From Adenophora triphylla var. japonica (lineage: Eukaryota; Streptophyta; Magnoliopsida; Asterales; Campanulaceae): 64,000 bases of DNA. The notes below the pieces were generated by a model that was not told where the DNA came from, searched no databases, and worked only from the letters and a program-made list of their open reading frames with translations. Position 1 is the stretch's first letter. Each line of letters begins with the position of its first letter. The DNA is taken from assembly GCA_022495995.1 (NCBI GenBank), contig JAFEMH010002443.1:62001-126000 (forward strand). The letters run 5' to 3'. The translations under genes were made by a program, and so were the position numbers. Below are positions 10,929 through 22,475 of the stretch, piece by piece.

Positions 10929-11053
10929 AAATAATAATTGATTTGTTGTTGTAAGAGAAAATAATAACTAAATTTTAGTTGTGAGTATGACAATAAAATA
11001 TTTTCATTTTAAAAAGTGTTTAATTTGTAGTGGGGTAGATGGAGTATTTGCTA

Positions 11054-11300
11054 ATAAATTATACTCCCTCTATCTCAGTTTACGATTCTTAGTTTGCTTT
11101 ATTCTATATGAACTGTGCTTTGGACAATCTTGTCCAAAGCACTAATATTGTTGACCCATTTATATTGGTTACTTAATAATAAGCGTGTAAAGTTAAACCA
11201 AAAACATTATCCTATGACAACCGATGAAGTATTAAATAAGTGAACATTTTAAAAATGTCTCTTAAATAAAATAAAATAAAATGGACATTCGTTTTTTATG
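11054..11300. mobile_element. MITE terminus fragment with a perfect hairpin
   Basis: TACTCCCTCTATCTCAG near 11061 is a Stowaway-like terminus with no partner visible. Inside it, 11115-11142 is a perfect hairpin with 13-bp arms (GTGCTTTGGACAA / TTGTCCAAAGCAC) and a 2-base centre. Confidence 0.5.
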
Positions 11301-11866
11301 ACGAAGAAGTTAATGTTTATGTTTCATGTTTGTTGATCACTTATATTTTCATCTTTGGTTCATATGTAATTTATGTATCACTTCATACATCTATCATTTA
11401 ATTTAATTTTATTAAAAGGAATGAACCATGTATTAAAAAGTCCTATAAATATCCCTAGGTATTCTTGAATTTGAAGTATTATTCAACTTATACTTCATAG
11501 AAATTCCTTTTCTTTCAATCTTGATCCTCCTCATAAATCCGTTTTAATTAACAACTAAGTTTAGGCAGTAGAATTTTGATATTTCTTATGCGGTACTAAA
11601 AGTCGTAGGAGTATTGTGAGAGTTGAAATGAAATATTTGAGGAAACTAAACAAATTTATATGGTAATTGATATAATCATGAGAAAATGAATTTGGGGGGC
11701 GAACATATTAAAAATGGCCCAGGACCAAGAAATAGACTCAAGACATATTAAAGGAAACCTGGCGACATTACTAATATGTGGGCGAGAAACGAGAACCTGC
11801 GGGAAGCCCATTAGGACCCAAATCTGAATAGTACCGGTGTAACTTCAAAGAAGGAGCTCGCATGAC
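11300..11866. other. Intergenic, no gene seen
   Basis: AT-rich sequence with no supported ORF, repeat or domain. Confidence 0.5.
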
Positions 11867-12215
11867 TAGGGATGACCAAATCAGAACCGGAACGGGAACC
11901 GGCCCGGAACCGTTTAACCGCCTTGAATCGGAACCAGCCGAAATCGAAACCGTTTGAAACCGTAAACAGCGGTTTGGCAATCCGATTCCGATTTCTCCTT
12001 TTGAAAAATCGTGAACCGCCGGTTTCGAACCGCCGGAACCGAAACCGTTGAACCATTATCAAAATCGTCAAATTTGTTAGAAATTTTGTTAGATTTGTCA
12101 GAATATAGCCGTTGGGTATATGGTTAAATAAAAAATATTTTTGTTTTTCTAACATATTTTCTCAACTATAAATACCACCCCCCTCCCCTCACAATTTTTT
12201 CACACAAGTCCACTT
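11867..12215 (+). mobile_element. hAT (Ac-like) transposon 5' end
   Basis: Begins TAGGGATGACCAAATC, close to the Ac/Ds terminal repeat, followed by dense subterminal CCGGAACCG / CGGTTT motifs (11885-12055) as in hAT elements, then a leader with CTATAAATACCACCCC. The element is cut by a second hAT-like terminus, GGCCCCGTTTGATATCA, at 12228. No transposase follows. Confidence 0.6.
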
Positions 12216-12429
12216 AACTCTCTATTAAGGCCCCGTTTGATATCACTTATCTTGAGGTGTTTATGACTTATGACTTTTCGTAAGTCATTTTTGAATTGTT
12301 TGATTTCCATTTTTGTAAAATAAGTCATAAGTTTAGTACAAGTCAAATAATGCAAAAATGTCTTATAAGTCATAAGCAGTAGGGAAAGTGTTGAGATCAA
12401 AAAAGCACTTGTGAACAGTAAAGTATTTA

Positions 12430-12690
12430 CAGTAAAATAAATAAATAAATAATAATAATAATAATAAAAATAAAAATAAAAAGTAAAATAATAAAAAAAT
12501 AAAAAAATAATGATAATAAAATAATAATAATAAAAAAATAAAAAAATAAAAATAAAAATAAAATAATATTAATAATAATAATAATAATAAAATAATAATA
12601 ATAATAATAATAAATTAAAAATAAAATAATAAAATAATAATAAAAAATTAAAAAATAAAAAATCAAAAAAAATAAAAATAATAAAACGTT
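12430..12690. repeat. (ATA)n / (AAT)n low-complexity tract
   Basis: About 260 bp made almost only of ATA, AAT and AAAAAT units. It produces a spurious tyrosine/isoleucine-rich frame on the minus strand. Confidence 0.95.
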
Positions 12691-12992
12691 ATTCCATTTG
12701 GAGATAACGGAAAGTTTTGGAAGAAACGTTATCCCATTTGGAGATAACGAAATTTTTTCATAAAAACGTTATCCCATTTGGCGATAACGGAGATTTTTCA
12801 TTATCCCATTTGGCGATAACGGAGATTTTTCATAAGCGACGTTATCCCATTTGGCGATAACGGAGATTTTTTCACAAGAGACGTTATCCCATTTGGCGAT
12901 AACGGAGAATTTTGGGAGGCAATGTTATTCCGTTTGGAGATAACGGGACATTTTGGGAGAAAGTGTTATTCCATTTGGAGATAACGGGAATT
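12688..12992. repeat. Hairpin minisatellite, CGTTATC...GATAACG
   Basis: Eight imperfect copies of a unit of about 30-47 bp, each with CGTTATCCCATTTGGCGATAACG or a near variant, i.e. 7-bp inverted arms CGTTATC/GATAACG around CCATTTGGC/CATTTGGA. The spacer lengths vary. Every unit could form a hairpin. Confidence 0.92.
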
Positions 12993-12999
12993 ATTTGTT

Positions 13000-15686
13000 G
13001 TTATCATTACTACTTGGCACGTTACTTGAGCCTCGAGGCGATTTTTTTTTTGTGCGGAAATGTGGCGGAAATTGGGCCAGGATATATATGAAATGTGTTT
13101 GGGGAATGATTTTTATGCAGGTTTTGAAAGGGTGGGGTTGTATCCCTTGGGTGCGAACTGAACTGCTGTTGTTGCTGAGATGTTGTCAATGCTGCCAAAA
13201 GGCATCATATGGACCAGAGTTCCCTCTTGGGCTGAGATCGGGTTTAAACCTCGGGTCTTGATTAAAGTTCCTTTCTCAAACTCTGGCACTTGAAGTTGAT
13301 GCTGACAGGCTTTTAGAACCAAAGACTAAAGCAAATGCCAAAGTGACCAAACCTCTCTTCTGAGGATGGATGTGACTTATCAAAGCTCCGGTCTGAGGGA
13401 AAAATTCTGCAAAGCCCCAGGTTCTATTAAAGCGAGAAAATATCCTTTCATTGGCAAAGCCCCGACTTAAAGAGATAACTTGGTAGAGCTCCGACTGATG
13501 GCCTGATCCAAGATAACGGCGAAATACCAAACTGACTGGTCATCCAAATAGAGAGTCGTGTTTGAAGCGACCTCAAGGAATCCATGAACGAAAACTTCTC
13601 CAAATGACTTATGAAGCCCCCAACTTGACAAAGTATCATGGGGAAGGCCCAAATGTATTGATTATAAAAACAAACTGGTTGGTTGACCATGACTGATCTC
13701 AAAATGCACTTAATGTAGCCCCAATCTGTTGAAGCATTACGTTATGAAGCGTGAAACCCATCATGGATATCAAAAGAGATTCTCATTCTGGTGAGTGCCA
13801 ATGGGTCTTGTAGACTCGACTTCCAACGTTGGACTTAAAGTCATGATTAAGACCCTATCCTGACACCAAAGAATTTGCTCGTGGCAGGCTTTCAACAAAC
13901 AAAACTTCCCTTTGCTTGGCAAAGCCCCGGTTTGATGAACTGAATAGGTGAAGTCTAGTTTTTGAAGAAGTGACTTGGTGAAGCCCCAATCTGATGACCT
14001 AGCAAAAGTCCCAATATGATTAGTACTGCAAAAGTGATCCTAAGGTTGATCTAACCAAGACCGAATCCATCTTGTGACGTAGTGAGGAACCCGATGCGGA
14101 CCCAAAATGACTAGAAAGGCCCCAATCTAAGGAAATGGCTTGATGAAACCCCAACCTTGAAGAGTTTTAATGCAGCTCTAATGTAAATTGTAGCAGAAGA
14201 GGGAAAACCTATCCTTTCATACTTACTTTCTTATTTTCTTTAGTCAATCAGTCAACCGCAAGAATATGTGAAAGAAGAGAATTTTAGAAATTTATACATG
14301 CAGGGGCATATTTTTCGAAAGGTGGGAATACATCCCGATTTTGTGTAATTTTGATGGCCTCATTCGACGTAGGCACAAGAACTCGCTTTGGGTTTGACTC
14401 TTTTGAGAGAGTATAAGCGTAGAAAGGTTTGTAAAAGTGTATGGAAGCCCCTGCTAACAGAAAATCAGTGTTTAGCACTATCTTTTCTAAGATGTAGAAA
14501 AAGAAGACTTGTCAAGACATCTGAAAACTTGTTTTATTTACAATGATCACAAGATTGCTTAAAACCCTTTATTAATGTTCGGGTTATTCAACCACTAATC
14601 TCGATATGAATAAACATTTCGATTAATCATGAGGAGAAAGTCAACCAGTGTCGCGGAGCAAAGTTGGCTATGTGTGAAAGAAAGGTCTGTGTATAGAGGA
14701 GGTCAGAGATCGGGTTTATGGGATTTGAATGTGTTTATGATCGGACCATTATCTGGTTGCCTACGTTCCCCTCATTGTGATGAGCTCAGGTCGCCGTAGT
14801 TCGGACTGAACTGTGTTTGGCTTTGGGAAAGGGTATGAATGTTGGGGTTCATTGGTGAGAAGGCTCGGATGAGAAAGTTGGATGATGAGGCATGGGCCTT
14901 GAGATGATTCCTTGACAAGTCGTTTTGGACGGCTGCTTCAATGATTCCATTGCTTCTTGATAGTCATCTTTTCATCGGGAGAGTAAGAATTTGAACATAG
15001 CTTAAGGGCTTACGATATGCTTTTGCCATCGCTTTTGCTTTAGCTGCTCCATTGTTATCGACAACTTCCATACTTCGAGTTTTGATTTTGCCCATCCGTC
15101 AAGCTTTTGATTGACAATGCTGGGTCCTTGGCTTCTTTTTTTTTTTTTGAAGCACATGAGGGCAAAGACAAGCCCCTGCTTGAACTTTCTTGATGCACTT
15201 GAAGGCGAAGGTAAGCTCCTAGGTTATTGTTGACATGGGGTCAATCTTTCGATGCTGAGTGACCTTTTGTTGTTTCTTGATGATGTTGCCGTCGTTGACT
15301 TGGTCAAGGTGATGGTGAGGACATGATTTGGGAATTGTATGGCTTGATGGAGGACTTTTGTGAGGTAAGGAAAGTGTATAGGGAGGGCATTAGTTGACTT
15401 TCTCACACCGATTAATTTAAATCTTAGTCATTTCGAGAGATTATTTGTTGAGCAATGCAAGTGATCATATAAAATAAAACCATTTCATTAAATGTAATGT
15501 AGATGTGCAAATAATGTCTTAAGTCTAGCAAGAAAATAAAAAGACTCTTTTATAGAAGATTTAAGATTAACTACAATGTCAGAGGAGGACTTGATTGAAA
15601 GAGGAAAGTACTAGAACCTACGAAGGTTGACTGAGAGACTGTTTTATCTTTTAATTTTGTTTAAGGATAGGTAGCCCTTAGCCTAG
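13000..15686 (-). mobile_element. Downstream non-coding part of a Gypsy element, diffuse repeats
   Basis: No supported coding region. From 13390 to 14180 there are at least ten diverged copies of (G)AAGCCCCAATCTGATG-type sequence (near 13395, 13457, 13613, 13720, 13924, 13992, 14119, 14147). It lies downstream of the gag ORF on the minus strand where protease and pol would be expected. None is seen, so the element is either non-autonomous or rearranged. Confidence 0.45.
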
Positions 15687-17397
15687 CTACTCTTCGCTGG
15701 TTGGACTGCCAAGGCATTTGAGCTTTCCTTCGTCGATCAGCCCTTGGACTTCTTTCTTCAAAGTCAGACACTTGTCATAACAGGTGTGTGCCTTTGGCAA
15801 AGGAGTTGGGTCTGAGTTGACTGGCCTTGTTTCCCACTCCATGACATTCATGCTGGCATTGTTTGGGGAAAGTTTGTTAGATGTACGTGGGCATTCAAGC
15901 ATCCCATCTTCTATTAGCTTCCGAATCTCATGTCTCAAATAGTGGCAATAATCAGTGTCATGTCCGTGGTACTGGTGGAAACGACAATGCTTAGACTCAT
16001 CCAACCTAATTTTAGGGTTCTTGGGCTTCCAATTCTCCAGTGGCTTTATCAGCTTTTCTTTCACTAGTTCTTCCAGCATCTCGCTCAAAGGCATCTCCAT
16101 ATTGTCATAATGAAGGGAGCGGTATTTTCGGGAGGCACTGTTGTTCCCAAGACTTAGATTTCCATTGTTCAGTTGGTTCCATTGTTGGATCTGTCTAGAG
16201 GAGGCTATGGCAATCTTTCCTTTGTGAGGAATTGATGCTGAGTTGGGTGCAGTTGCTGCTTGGTACTGGTAGTATTGGGTTATGTTTGAGGCTGGTTGTG
16301 TCTTCGGGCCTTTCTCGAGCTTAGAACTGGCATTGACCAAGCGAGTTTCGGGGCAAGTTGTCCTATCAGATTCTCTCACTTCGGGCATTTGGATTTTGCA
16401 TGGCAGAATCACTTCTTTGCTTGGTTCGACATCTTGGGTCGAGGGAGTACTGGTACTCATCATGAGATCAAGATTTTCTTGCATTCGTTTCACTTGCTCC
16501 ATCAATATTGACACATGGGGGTCAACGGGAACACTCGAGTTACTGAAACTCGTAACAAGACTTTTATCAGTAGTGGGAACCACAGTAGTAGGCCGGTGAA
16601 ACTGACGGGTGAATTCACTCAGTCCGGCAGGCGGCAACGGAAAACTTGAGGCATCCGTATTTTCTTTTAGCAACCCACTATCGTATTCAGGCGCGTATAG
16701 GGGTTTCAGAACATATCCACATGGCTCAAACTGATTATGTGAAGTTGAAGCATAAACTGGCAGGTACTGCTGAAACTGAGAAACAGGTGTGGCTGTAGCA
16801 TTTAGCCATTGATGATGAATGAAGTCCAATCCGTTCTGAGGAGCCGAGGGCGATAGAGCCCTGATGGCCTGAGATACTGGGAGGAACTGGAGTGCAGTAG
16901 TCCTTGGTGGGGGATCATATGTCGAAAGAGGAGGGTATTGGTTGTAGGATGGAGGGTATTGGTTATATGATGGAGGGTATTGGAGGGTATTGGTTGTAGG
17001 ATGGAGGGTATTGGTTGTAGGATGGAGGGGTTGAAGTCACTGTATCTGGAGTTTCATCTTTGACCATGGCTAAAGAACCATTTGCTTCAACTGTTACCTG
17101 AACCCCATGACGGCGGAGAGCATCGATGAGCATGGCTTGCTGCTCTTCATGAACCTTATAGGCATTTTCCAAAGCGAGGACTAACTCTTCCTCTCTGGTC
17201 ATCAGATTACCTGTACCATCATTGTTTTTTGTCATATCTGCCATTCTAAACCGCTGAGTAGACAAAACTGATGATTCCGACGAACTGTCTAAGCCTGAGG
17301 TTTTCTGTACTGAAAAAGCCGGTGACCCAGTATTCTCACCCACTTCTTTCTCGCTGCAGAAAAGAGATAGGAAAGGTTTAGACTTGGGGGTAGGCAA
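15687..17397 (-). pseudogene. Tat/Ogre-type Gypsy gag, split by a frameshift in YNQYPP repeats
   Basis: Two open frames, 17397-16963 and 16829-15687, read as one gag. The N-part contains MADMTKNNDGTGNLMTREEE and a short coiled-coil-like region (LENAYKVHEEQQAMLIDALR). The junction (16925-17030) is a DNA tandem repeat encoding YNQYPP motifs, where the frame slips. The C-part has LSEMLEELVKEKLIKPLENW and a CRFHQYHGHDTDYCHYLRHEIRKL motif, a C-x-H-x-H-x5-C-like variant of the gag motif seen in Tat-lineage Gypsy elements, with a related shorter repeat at the C-terminus (CYDKCLTLKKEVQGLIDEGKL). It would package element RNA. Protease and reverse transcriptase do not follow. Confidence 0.72.
16925..17030. 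repeat. Tandem repeat inside gag (YNQYPP-coding)
   Basis: Five or more copies of GGAGGGTATTGGTTGTAGGAT-like units of 15-21 bp. A change in copy structure here breaks the gag frame. Confidence 0.85.
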
Positions 17398-17524
17398 GGT
17401 TTAGACTCGGGGTAAGTGAGGTTTAGACTCGGAGGTAGGTGTTTAAACTGAAGACTCAAGTAACATGCATGTACTGCTTAAGTTTTACTTAAAACACATT
17501 TTCTCCTAATCCTAATTGATCGGA

Positions 17525-18010
17525 AAAGATTAGACCTTGAAAGGTCAAGATTGAAAATTGGACCGTGAGGGTCTTGACTGGAGATTTGACCTTGAAACGT
17601 CGAGATTAAATATTTGACCATGGAAGGTCGGGATTGCCTATTTGACCATGAAAGGTCGATATCGGAGGTTGGACCGTGAAGGTCGCGATTGGAGATTTGA
17701 CCGTGAGAGGTCGAGGTCGAAGCTCGGAGATCGGACCGTGAAGGTCTCGATTGGAGATTTGACCGTGAGAGGTCGGAATTAAAGATTGGGGATCGGACCG
17801 CGATGGTCTCGATTGGAGATTTGACCGTGAAAGGTCGGGATTAAAGATTGGAGATCGGACCGTGAAAGGTCGCGATTAGAGATTTGACTGTGAAAGGTAG
17901 GGATTAAAGATTGGAGATCAGACCGTGAAAGGTCGCGATTGGAGATTTGACCGTGAAAGGTCGAGATCGAAAATCGGAGATCGGACCGTGAAAGGTCGCA
18001 ATTAGAGATT
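17525..18010. repeat. Hairpin minisatellite, GACCGTGAAAGGTC
   Basis: About 18 half-units of 24-30 bp of the form GATTGGAGATTTGACCGTGAAAGGTCG. Each centres on GACC-GTGAAA-GGTC, an inverted repeat with 4-bp arms. Two half-unit types (TTTGACCG.. and TCGGACCG..) alternate, giving a higher-order dimer of about 54 bp. It lies in the leader between PBS and gag of the Gypsy element. Confidence 0.92.
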
Positions 18011-19356
18011 CCAGAAATGGGACCATGCAATTGTGATTCCATTAATTGTTCAAGTTTACTTAAAACAGTGTCTTTTAATTATTTGGTTGGAAAAGGTTGT
18101 CCTTCTTTTTCGCAACTACTCTAGATCCTGGATCAGTGGGCTCCATCACTACGTCTATAAGCCCCTCATTTTGCACCTGTATTTTGACATCCCAGGGTGG
18201 ACAGCCCCGGGCGAGGGTCCTATAGGGCAAGCGGATCCCACCGACCGAGAGAGAAGAACGGTCCTAGGGTCTAGTGGATCATAGGAATTTTTAACGCACG
18301 AGCGATGCGAATTATAGTCAATGTCAATGCCGTGAAAGTCAAGTCTTTTAGCCTCAACGAAATTTCGGCAGAGCTTCGCTTGCGCGATAGACGTTTGACT
18401 TCGGCATTGTCCAAGAAAAATAATAGGCATGGTTCGGACATTAAAAGTTGAATGACACGGTGTCACATTGAGCATTGTTACATACTTCGTGCAAGTAAAA
18501 GTCAAAGTCAATGTCGGGGTCAAGATTTTGCCAATTTTGCCTAACAAAATTTTGGCATGGCTTCGCTTGCGCGAGAAATCTTGACTCTTAGCATGGGCTC
18601 GGATTTGACTTTTACGGGGGTATACGACGAGGCTGTATGACACGGTCTAGACCAAAAACCAACCAAAAGTCACGGTTTTAAAAGTGTGACACAGACTAGT
18701 GCATTGGTCGACATTGGCTGCCATGGGGAGTTTGGGATGATTCTGTGCACGCCCGGGAGCGTTGTAACACTGTCCGTGACTGCAGCTGGACAACCATCCC
18801 GGGTTAAAAGGACGTGCATGCAAAAGTATACAGGATATATAGTGCGCGTAGTGTGCGGTCTCATAAAAATTCTTTTTTTGAGTTAAAATAGAAATTTTCA
18901 TCATGTGTTTTAAAAGAATATGTTTTTGAAACGGGGAAAATTCATCACATAAGCACGTAAATTTTCTGGAACCAGGCCAGATTCAAAACTGAATAGCCCC
19001 AAGTTGCCATGGTTTCCAGATTAATCCTCAGATAAAAGTGTCCTGGTGGAACTGCGAATGAAGTCGCCCGGATCAGATCAAGGCAGATCAAGCCGTCCGG
19101 CTGGATTCAACAGTTTTCCAGGTTCCAATTTGCTTCATTTCCAGACTGTTTTTCCAGGAATTTTTGGCAACTGTCAACTTCAGAATGGCACCTGTTCATT
19201 ATTTAGAGTATGCACAAGCCAAAAATAACACAAAAGATGCATGAAAAAAAGAAAATTGCACAAGCACAAAGATCGGACCCGAGACGGAAGGCTAACCCTC
19301 GTAAATGTTTCCAACGCTTCTTATGAAAAAAGAAGTTTGGAAAACATTTACATTTC
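18011..19356 (-). mobile_element. Gypsy 5' leader, non-coding
   Basis: Between the PBS and the gag minisatellite. It contains a diverged internal duplication sharing GCTTCGCTTGCGCGA at about 18375-18390 and 18562-18577, each followed by a TTGACT-bearing stretch. No supported ORF. Long untranslated leaders are usual in Tat/Ogre elements. Confidence 0.5.
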
Positions 19357-19374
19357 CCCAGCAGAGTCGCCAAA
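19357..19374 (-). promoter_or_regulatory. Primer binding site of the Gypsy element
   Basis: Minus strand TTTGGCGACTCTGCTGGG is the PBS sequence characteristic of Tat/Ogre Gypsy elements (usually assigned to tRNA-Arg). It fixes the element's orientation (minus) and puts the 5' LTR at higher coordinates. Confidence 0.85.
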
Positions 19375-19375
19375 C

Positions 19376-21166
19376 TGTGAATGTGGCCCCGGGATTTTCT
19401 TTTTACGAAAAAGGGGTCGCCGTTCACCTCAGTTTGAAGACACCGGTTTTATGAAAAACGGAGTCGCCACGCCGTTTTGATTTTCTCAAAACTTTGAAAA
19501 AAAGGATAAGGGTTCGGAGGTTAAGTTACTCCTTGGAAAGAACGTTTGGCGTTCACCCAAGGAGCCTTGCAAAAAGCAAGTCTTCCTAGGTTCAAAATTT
19601 GTGCTTGTTTGTGTAATTATGTGCATACATGATTTCAAAAGAGAAAGAAATGTGCCAAGTTTATCTTTCGAACGTAAAAACCATTTTAAGAAGGTATTAG
19701 CTCGGGATACCTTGGATTTTGGTGTTTTCGGGATTTTGATCACGTGCTCACTTTGGACTTATGATCATCATTACGGGACTTATCTACCCTCCCGTTAGAT
19801 TAATCAACCATCATAGGCGTAGGAGTCTTGGTATGTCTTAACCTAACATTCCTTGGGGATTTTAGTCACATGTGATCAAAAGGGGCTCGTCTTTAAGTCC
19901 AAGAATGAGACTCTTCAGAATAGAATGAATCTTCGTCCATCGATCCTACATCTTGAGAAGATGATGATTGGTAGGGACATTTTATGTTCGTCTCAAGTGA
20001 TTATCGGAGATTTCGGGACTAAGACTCATTTAGTTCTAAAGGGACAAGGATTGTGGAATTTTTATAGTGGAATTGATGTAAAGATGGAGTCTTTACACCT
20101 CTCCTCACCATGGAATGCATCAAGAACCACGGGACTAGGGGAATGGGATGTAAAGATTGAATCTTTATGCTCATCCTATGTCTTTTTGTGCCTTAGAAGG
20201 ATTTTAGACAATTCTTGGAGAAAAAGATCCATCTTTAGGGACAAGGGGAAAATAACATTAATGTAAAGATTGCATTTTTAATATGAATAATACAATGAGT
20301 ATCATTAAACTAAAGACATAATGTAAAGGGGGTGATCTTTATGACTTTTTCTATGTCTTTAATACCTCATAAGGTGGACAATCCTTGGAAAGCTAGATCA
20401 AGGAAAAGGGATGACATAATATGAATAAAGATTGCATTTTTATACATAAAATTAAAGGGGGATTACATCATCATATGGTAGATCATCCCTAGAACAAGCC
20501 ACTTGTGGAACCTTGTTCATCCTAGGGAGAGGATCTCCATTGAATCCTTTGTATAAGGGGAGTGGGAAATATGATGATTACATTGCAAAGATCAAAGCTT
20601 TATAATAATAAATGAAGATAAATGACAAGTAATAATAGAACAAGAGAATATAGGAGTAAATCTAAGGTAAAGGAAGGAGATATTATCAATATTGGTTTTT
20701 CTCTATCTCCCAAGGGGATTTTCCTAGGCAATATCTATTTAGGAATAGATTAAGGTAGGATTAGTGTATGAGAGAGGAGGGTTTTGTGTGATTTTGGGGA
20801 CTGTAAATTCGAGTTTCTATTTTGGCAGAATAACAGTGCTCAAAATTGTATATGAAAATGAATAGAGGAGGCCTCTATTTATAGGCATCTGGTGTGCTTC
20901 TAATGAAGCCGCCCGGCGTGATTCCTCGGCTAATGAAGCCGCCCGACGTCTTCCACCGTCGCGTCAGCATATTTCTAGATTCATGCAAGGTGGCAGCTTG
21001 GAAGCTTCTTTCCAGCGAGGTCCTGTTTAGAATTCTAATTCCTAACAGGTCCTTCCTCCCTTGGAAAGTTTGGAAAAGTTCCCGAATTGCCCCTAAACTT
21101 ATGAAAGTTTGGGGAACTGTCAGGAAACTTTAACTAGAAGGCATGAGCCAGATTTGGGTACTTACA
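19376..21166 (-). mobile_element. 5' LTR of the Tat/Ogre-like Gypsy element
   Basis: About 1.8 kb. On the minus strand it starts TGTAAGTACCCAAATC (21166) and ends ..CATTCACA one base before the PBS. At its outer edge it abuts an unrelated plus-strand gag fragment, consistent with insertion into another retrotransposon. The boundaries come from TG/CA and PBS position only, since I found no second LTR in the window. It contains a TCTATTTATAGGCATC stretch (about 20872-20887). Confidence 0.65.
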
Positions 21167-21850
21167 GGAAGTAGAGCAGATAAAGGCAAACAATGAGCTG
21201 TTGTTACAGATTCTCGCTAACAACAACAAGATTATGGAAATGGCACAAGAGCCTACTCAAATCCCGCAGAATGTTATGGGGAGAACGGCTGGAAACAGTT
21301 CTGTGAGGGGACAAGCGGTTAGTCAGAGTGTGTCAAGAGGATAAGATAGGCAAGATCGTGACATGCCGACACCCAAGGAAAGGCCCCAGGTAGAAAGGTG
21401 AGAAGTTGCTAAGGCAATATCAGTAGGAATAGTAGGAAAAAGGAGGTATCAGGAGATTGTTGAAGACGAAAAAAAGAGGAAAGTATACTACTAGTCGACC
21501 AATTCGCGAGATTCATTTTATTACTATGAGTACGATGATGACGAGATTTATACTGGGTGGAAGATGGATAAGACGTATAGACCAAGCCGGTCAAGGCATT
21601 CAGAGGGTCGCGAGATTCTGAAAGGTCTCGTAGGGATAAGGAGCCAAGGCGACATGAGAAAATAGAGAAAAAGGAGGAGGGTCATTGGAAGATAGAAATG
21701 GCAAATATGATCAAGGAACTAGAGGCGGGAAAGAAAACAGATGAAGGCAAGGACTCTTATTTGGCGCCTTTCGTGAAGGAAATTCAGAATGCTGACCCAG
21801 ACCCAACTTTTCGCATGCCGACATTATCTGAGTACTCTTCGTGAACATAG
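21167..21850 (+). pseudogene. Gypsy gag fragment on the plus strand
   Basis: Pieces in shifting frames: EQIKANNELLLQILANNNKI, MEMAQEPTQIPQ, MPTPKERPQVERREVAKAIS, and FVKEIQNADPDPTFRMPTL. The last piece resembles the pre-capsid linker of plant Gypsy gag (PF..EI.....P..F..P.L). Several stops and frameshifts. It starts exactly at the LTR edge, so it was probably the target of that insertion. Confidence 0.5.
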
Positions 21851-22460
21851 ATTCATAGACTCATATTGTTTCACAGATAAGGGTCAAGTTTAATTGAATC
21901 AGGCTTGAAAATCAAACCCCATTTTCTCATTTATAATGACAATGAGATGAACACTTCTTTACATTAGAAATCTCAACTCCAACTCCAGGATGATAACAAT
22001 ATAAATAAATAGACAAAAACATACAGAGGCAAGCCTGTTTATTTTTGCCTTGCGACATACTTGGCCATATAACAAGTTGAAAACACAACTACAAACTATA
22101 TTAAGGACCAACAAACCAAATATCTAGCTTAATTAGCAGAACATATGCACCACGACATGAACCTACATTTGATTTTAAAATCCCAAATCTAAAAAAAAAA
22201 ATACAAAACTTCAGTTTAAGACATCACCTCAACTAAAAAAAAAACTAAAGCAATTAAATATTACAAAACTTCATTATAAGACACCACCAAAACTAAAAAA
22301 AATTATATAACAATAAAAAAACTATGATTCTATATCATCCCCATCTTCTGTTGAAGATCCATTCCCATCTTCCTCCTCGTTTGTAGGCAACCTATAATAA
22401 TAGAAAGAAAAATTATTAGGTTGCATAATACAGTTTCAAAATGATAGGACAACATAGTAG
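21851..22460. other. Intergenic, no gene seen
   Basis: AT-rich; holds a short direct duplication (ATACAAAACTTCAGTTTAAGACATCACC at about 22201 and TTACAAAACTTCATTATAAGACACCACC at about 22261). Confidence 0.5.
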
Positions 22461-22475
22461 AAAATAAAATATTAC

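Larger units (their letters stand above)
8538..11044. mobile_element. Stowaway-like MITE split by a Copia
   Basis: Left part 8538-8660 starts CTCCCTCACTTATACTACAAA after TA; right part about 10929-11044 ends TTTGTAGTGGGGTAGATGGAG followed by TA. The two termini are imperfect inverted repeats and the parts flank the Copia, so the MITE was the target. Confidence 0.65.

Noticed and set aside
12427..12666. Tyr/Ile/Phe-rich membrane-like protein on the minus strand
   Set aside because: Pure translation of an ATA/AAT microsatellite.
13113..13702. Overlapping minus-strand ORFs of 60-84 aa
   Set aside because: They lie in the diffuse AAGCCCC repeat region, overlap each other in different frames and resemble nothing.
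17779..18042. Protein with repeated SRSDLQSLIPTFH-like units
   Set aside because: Reading frame through the GACC-GGTC minisatellite; unit lengths are not multiples of three throughout and there is no start context.
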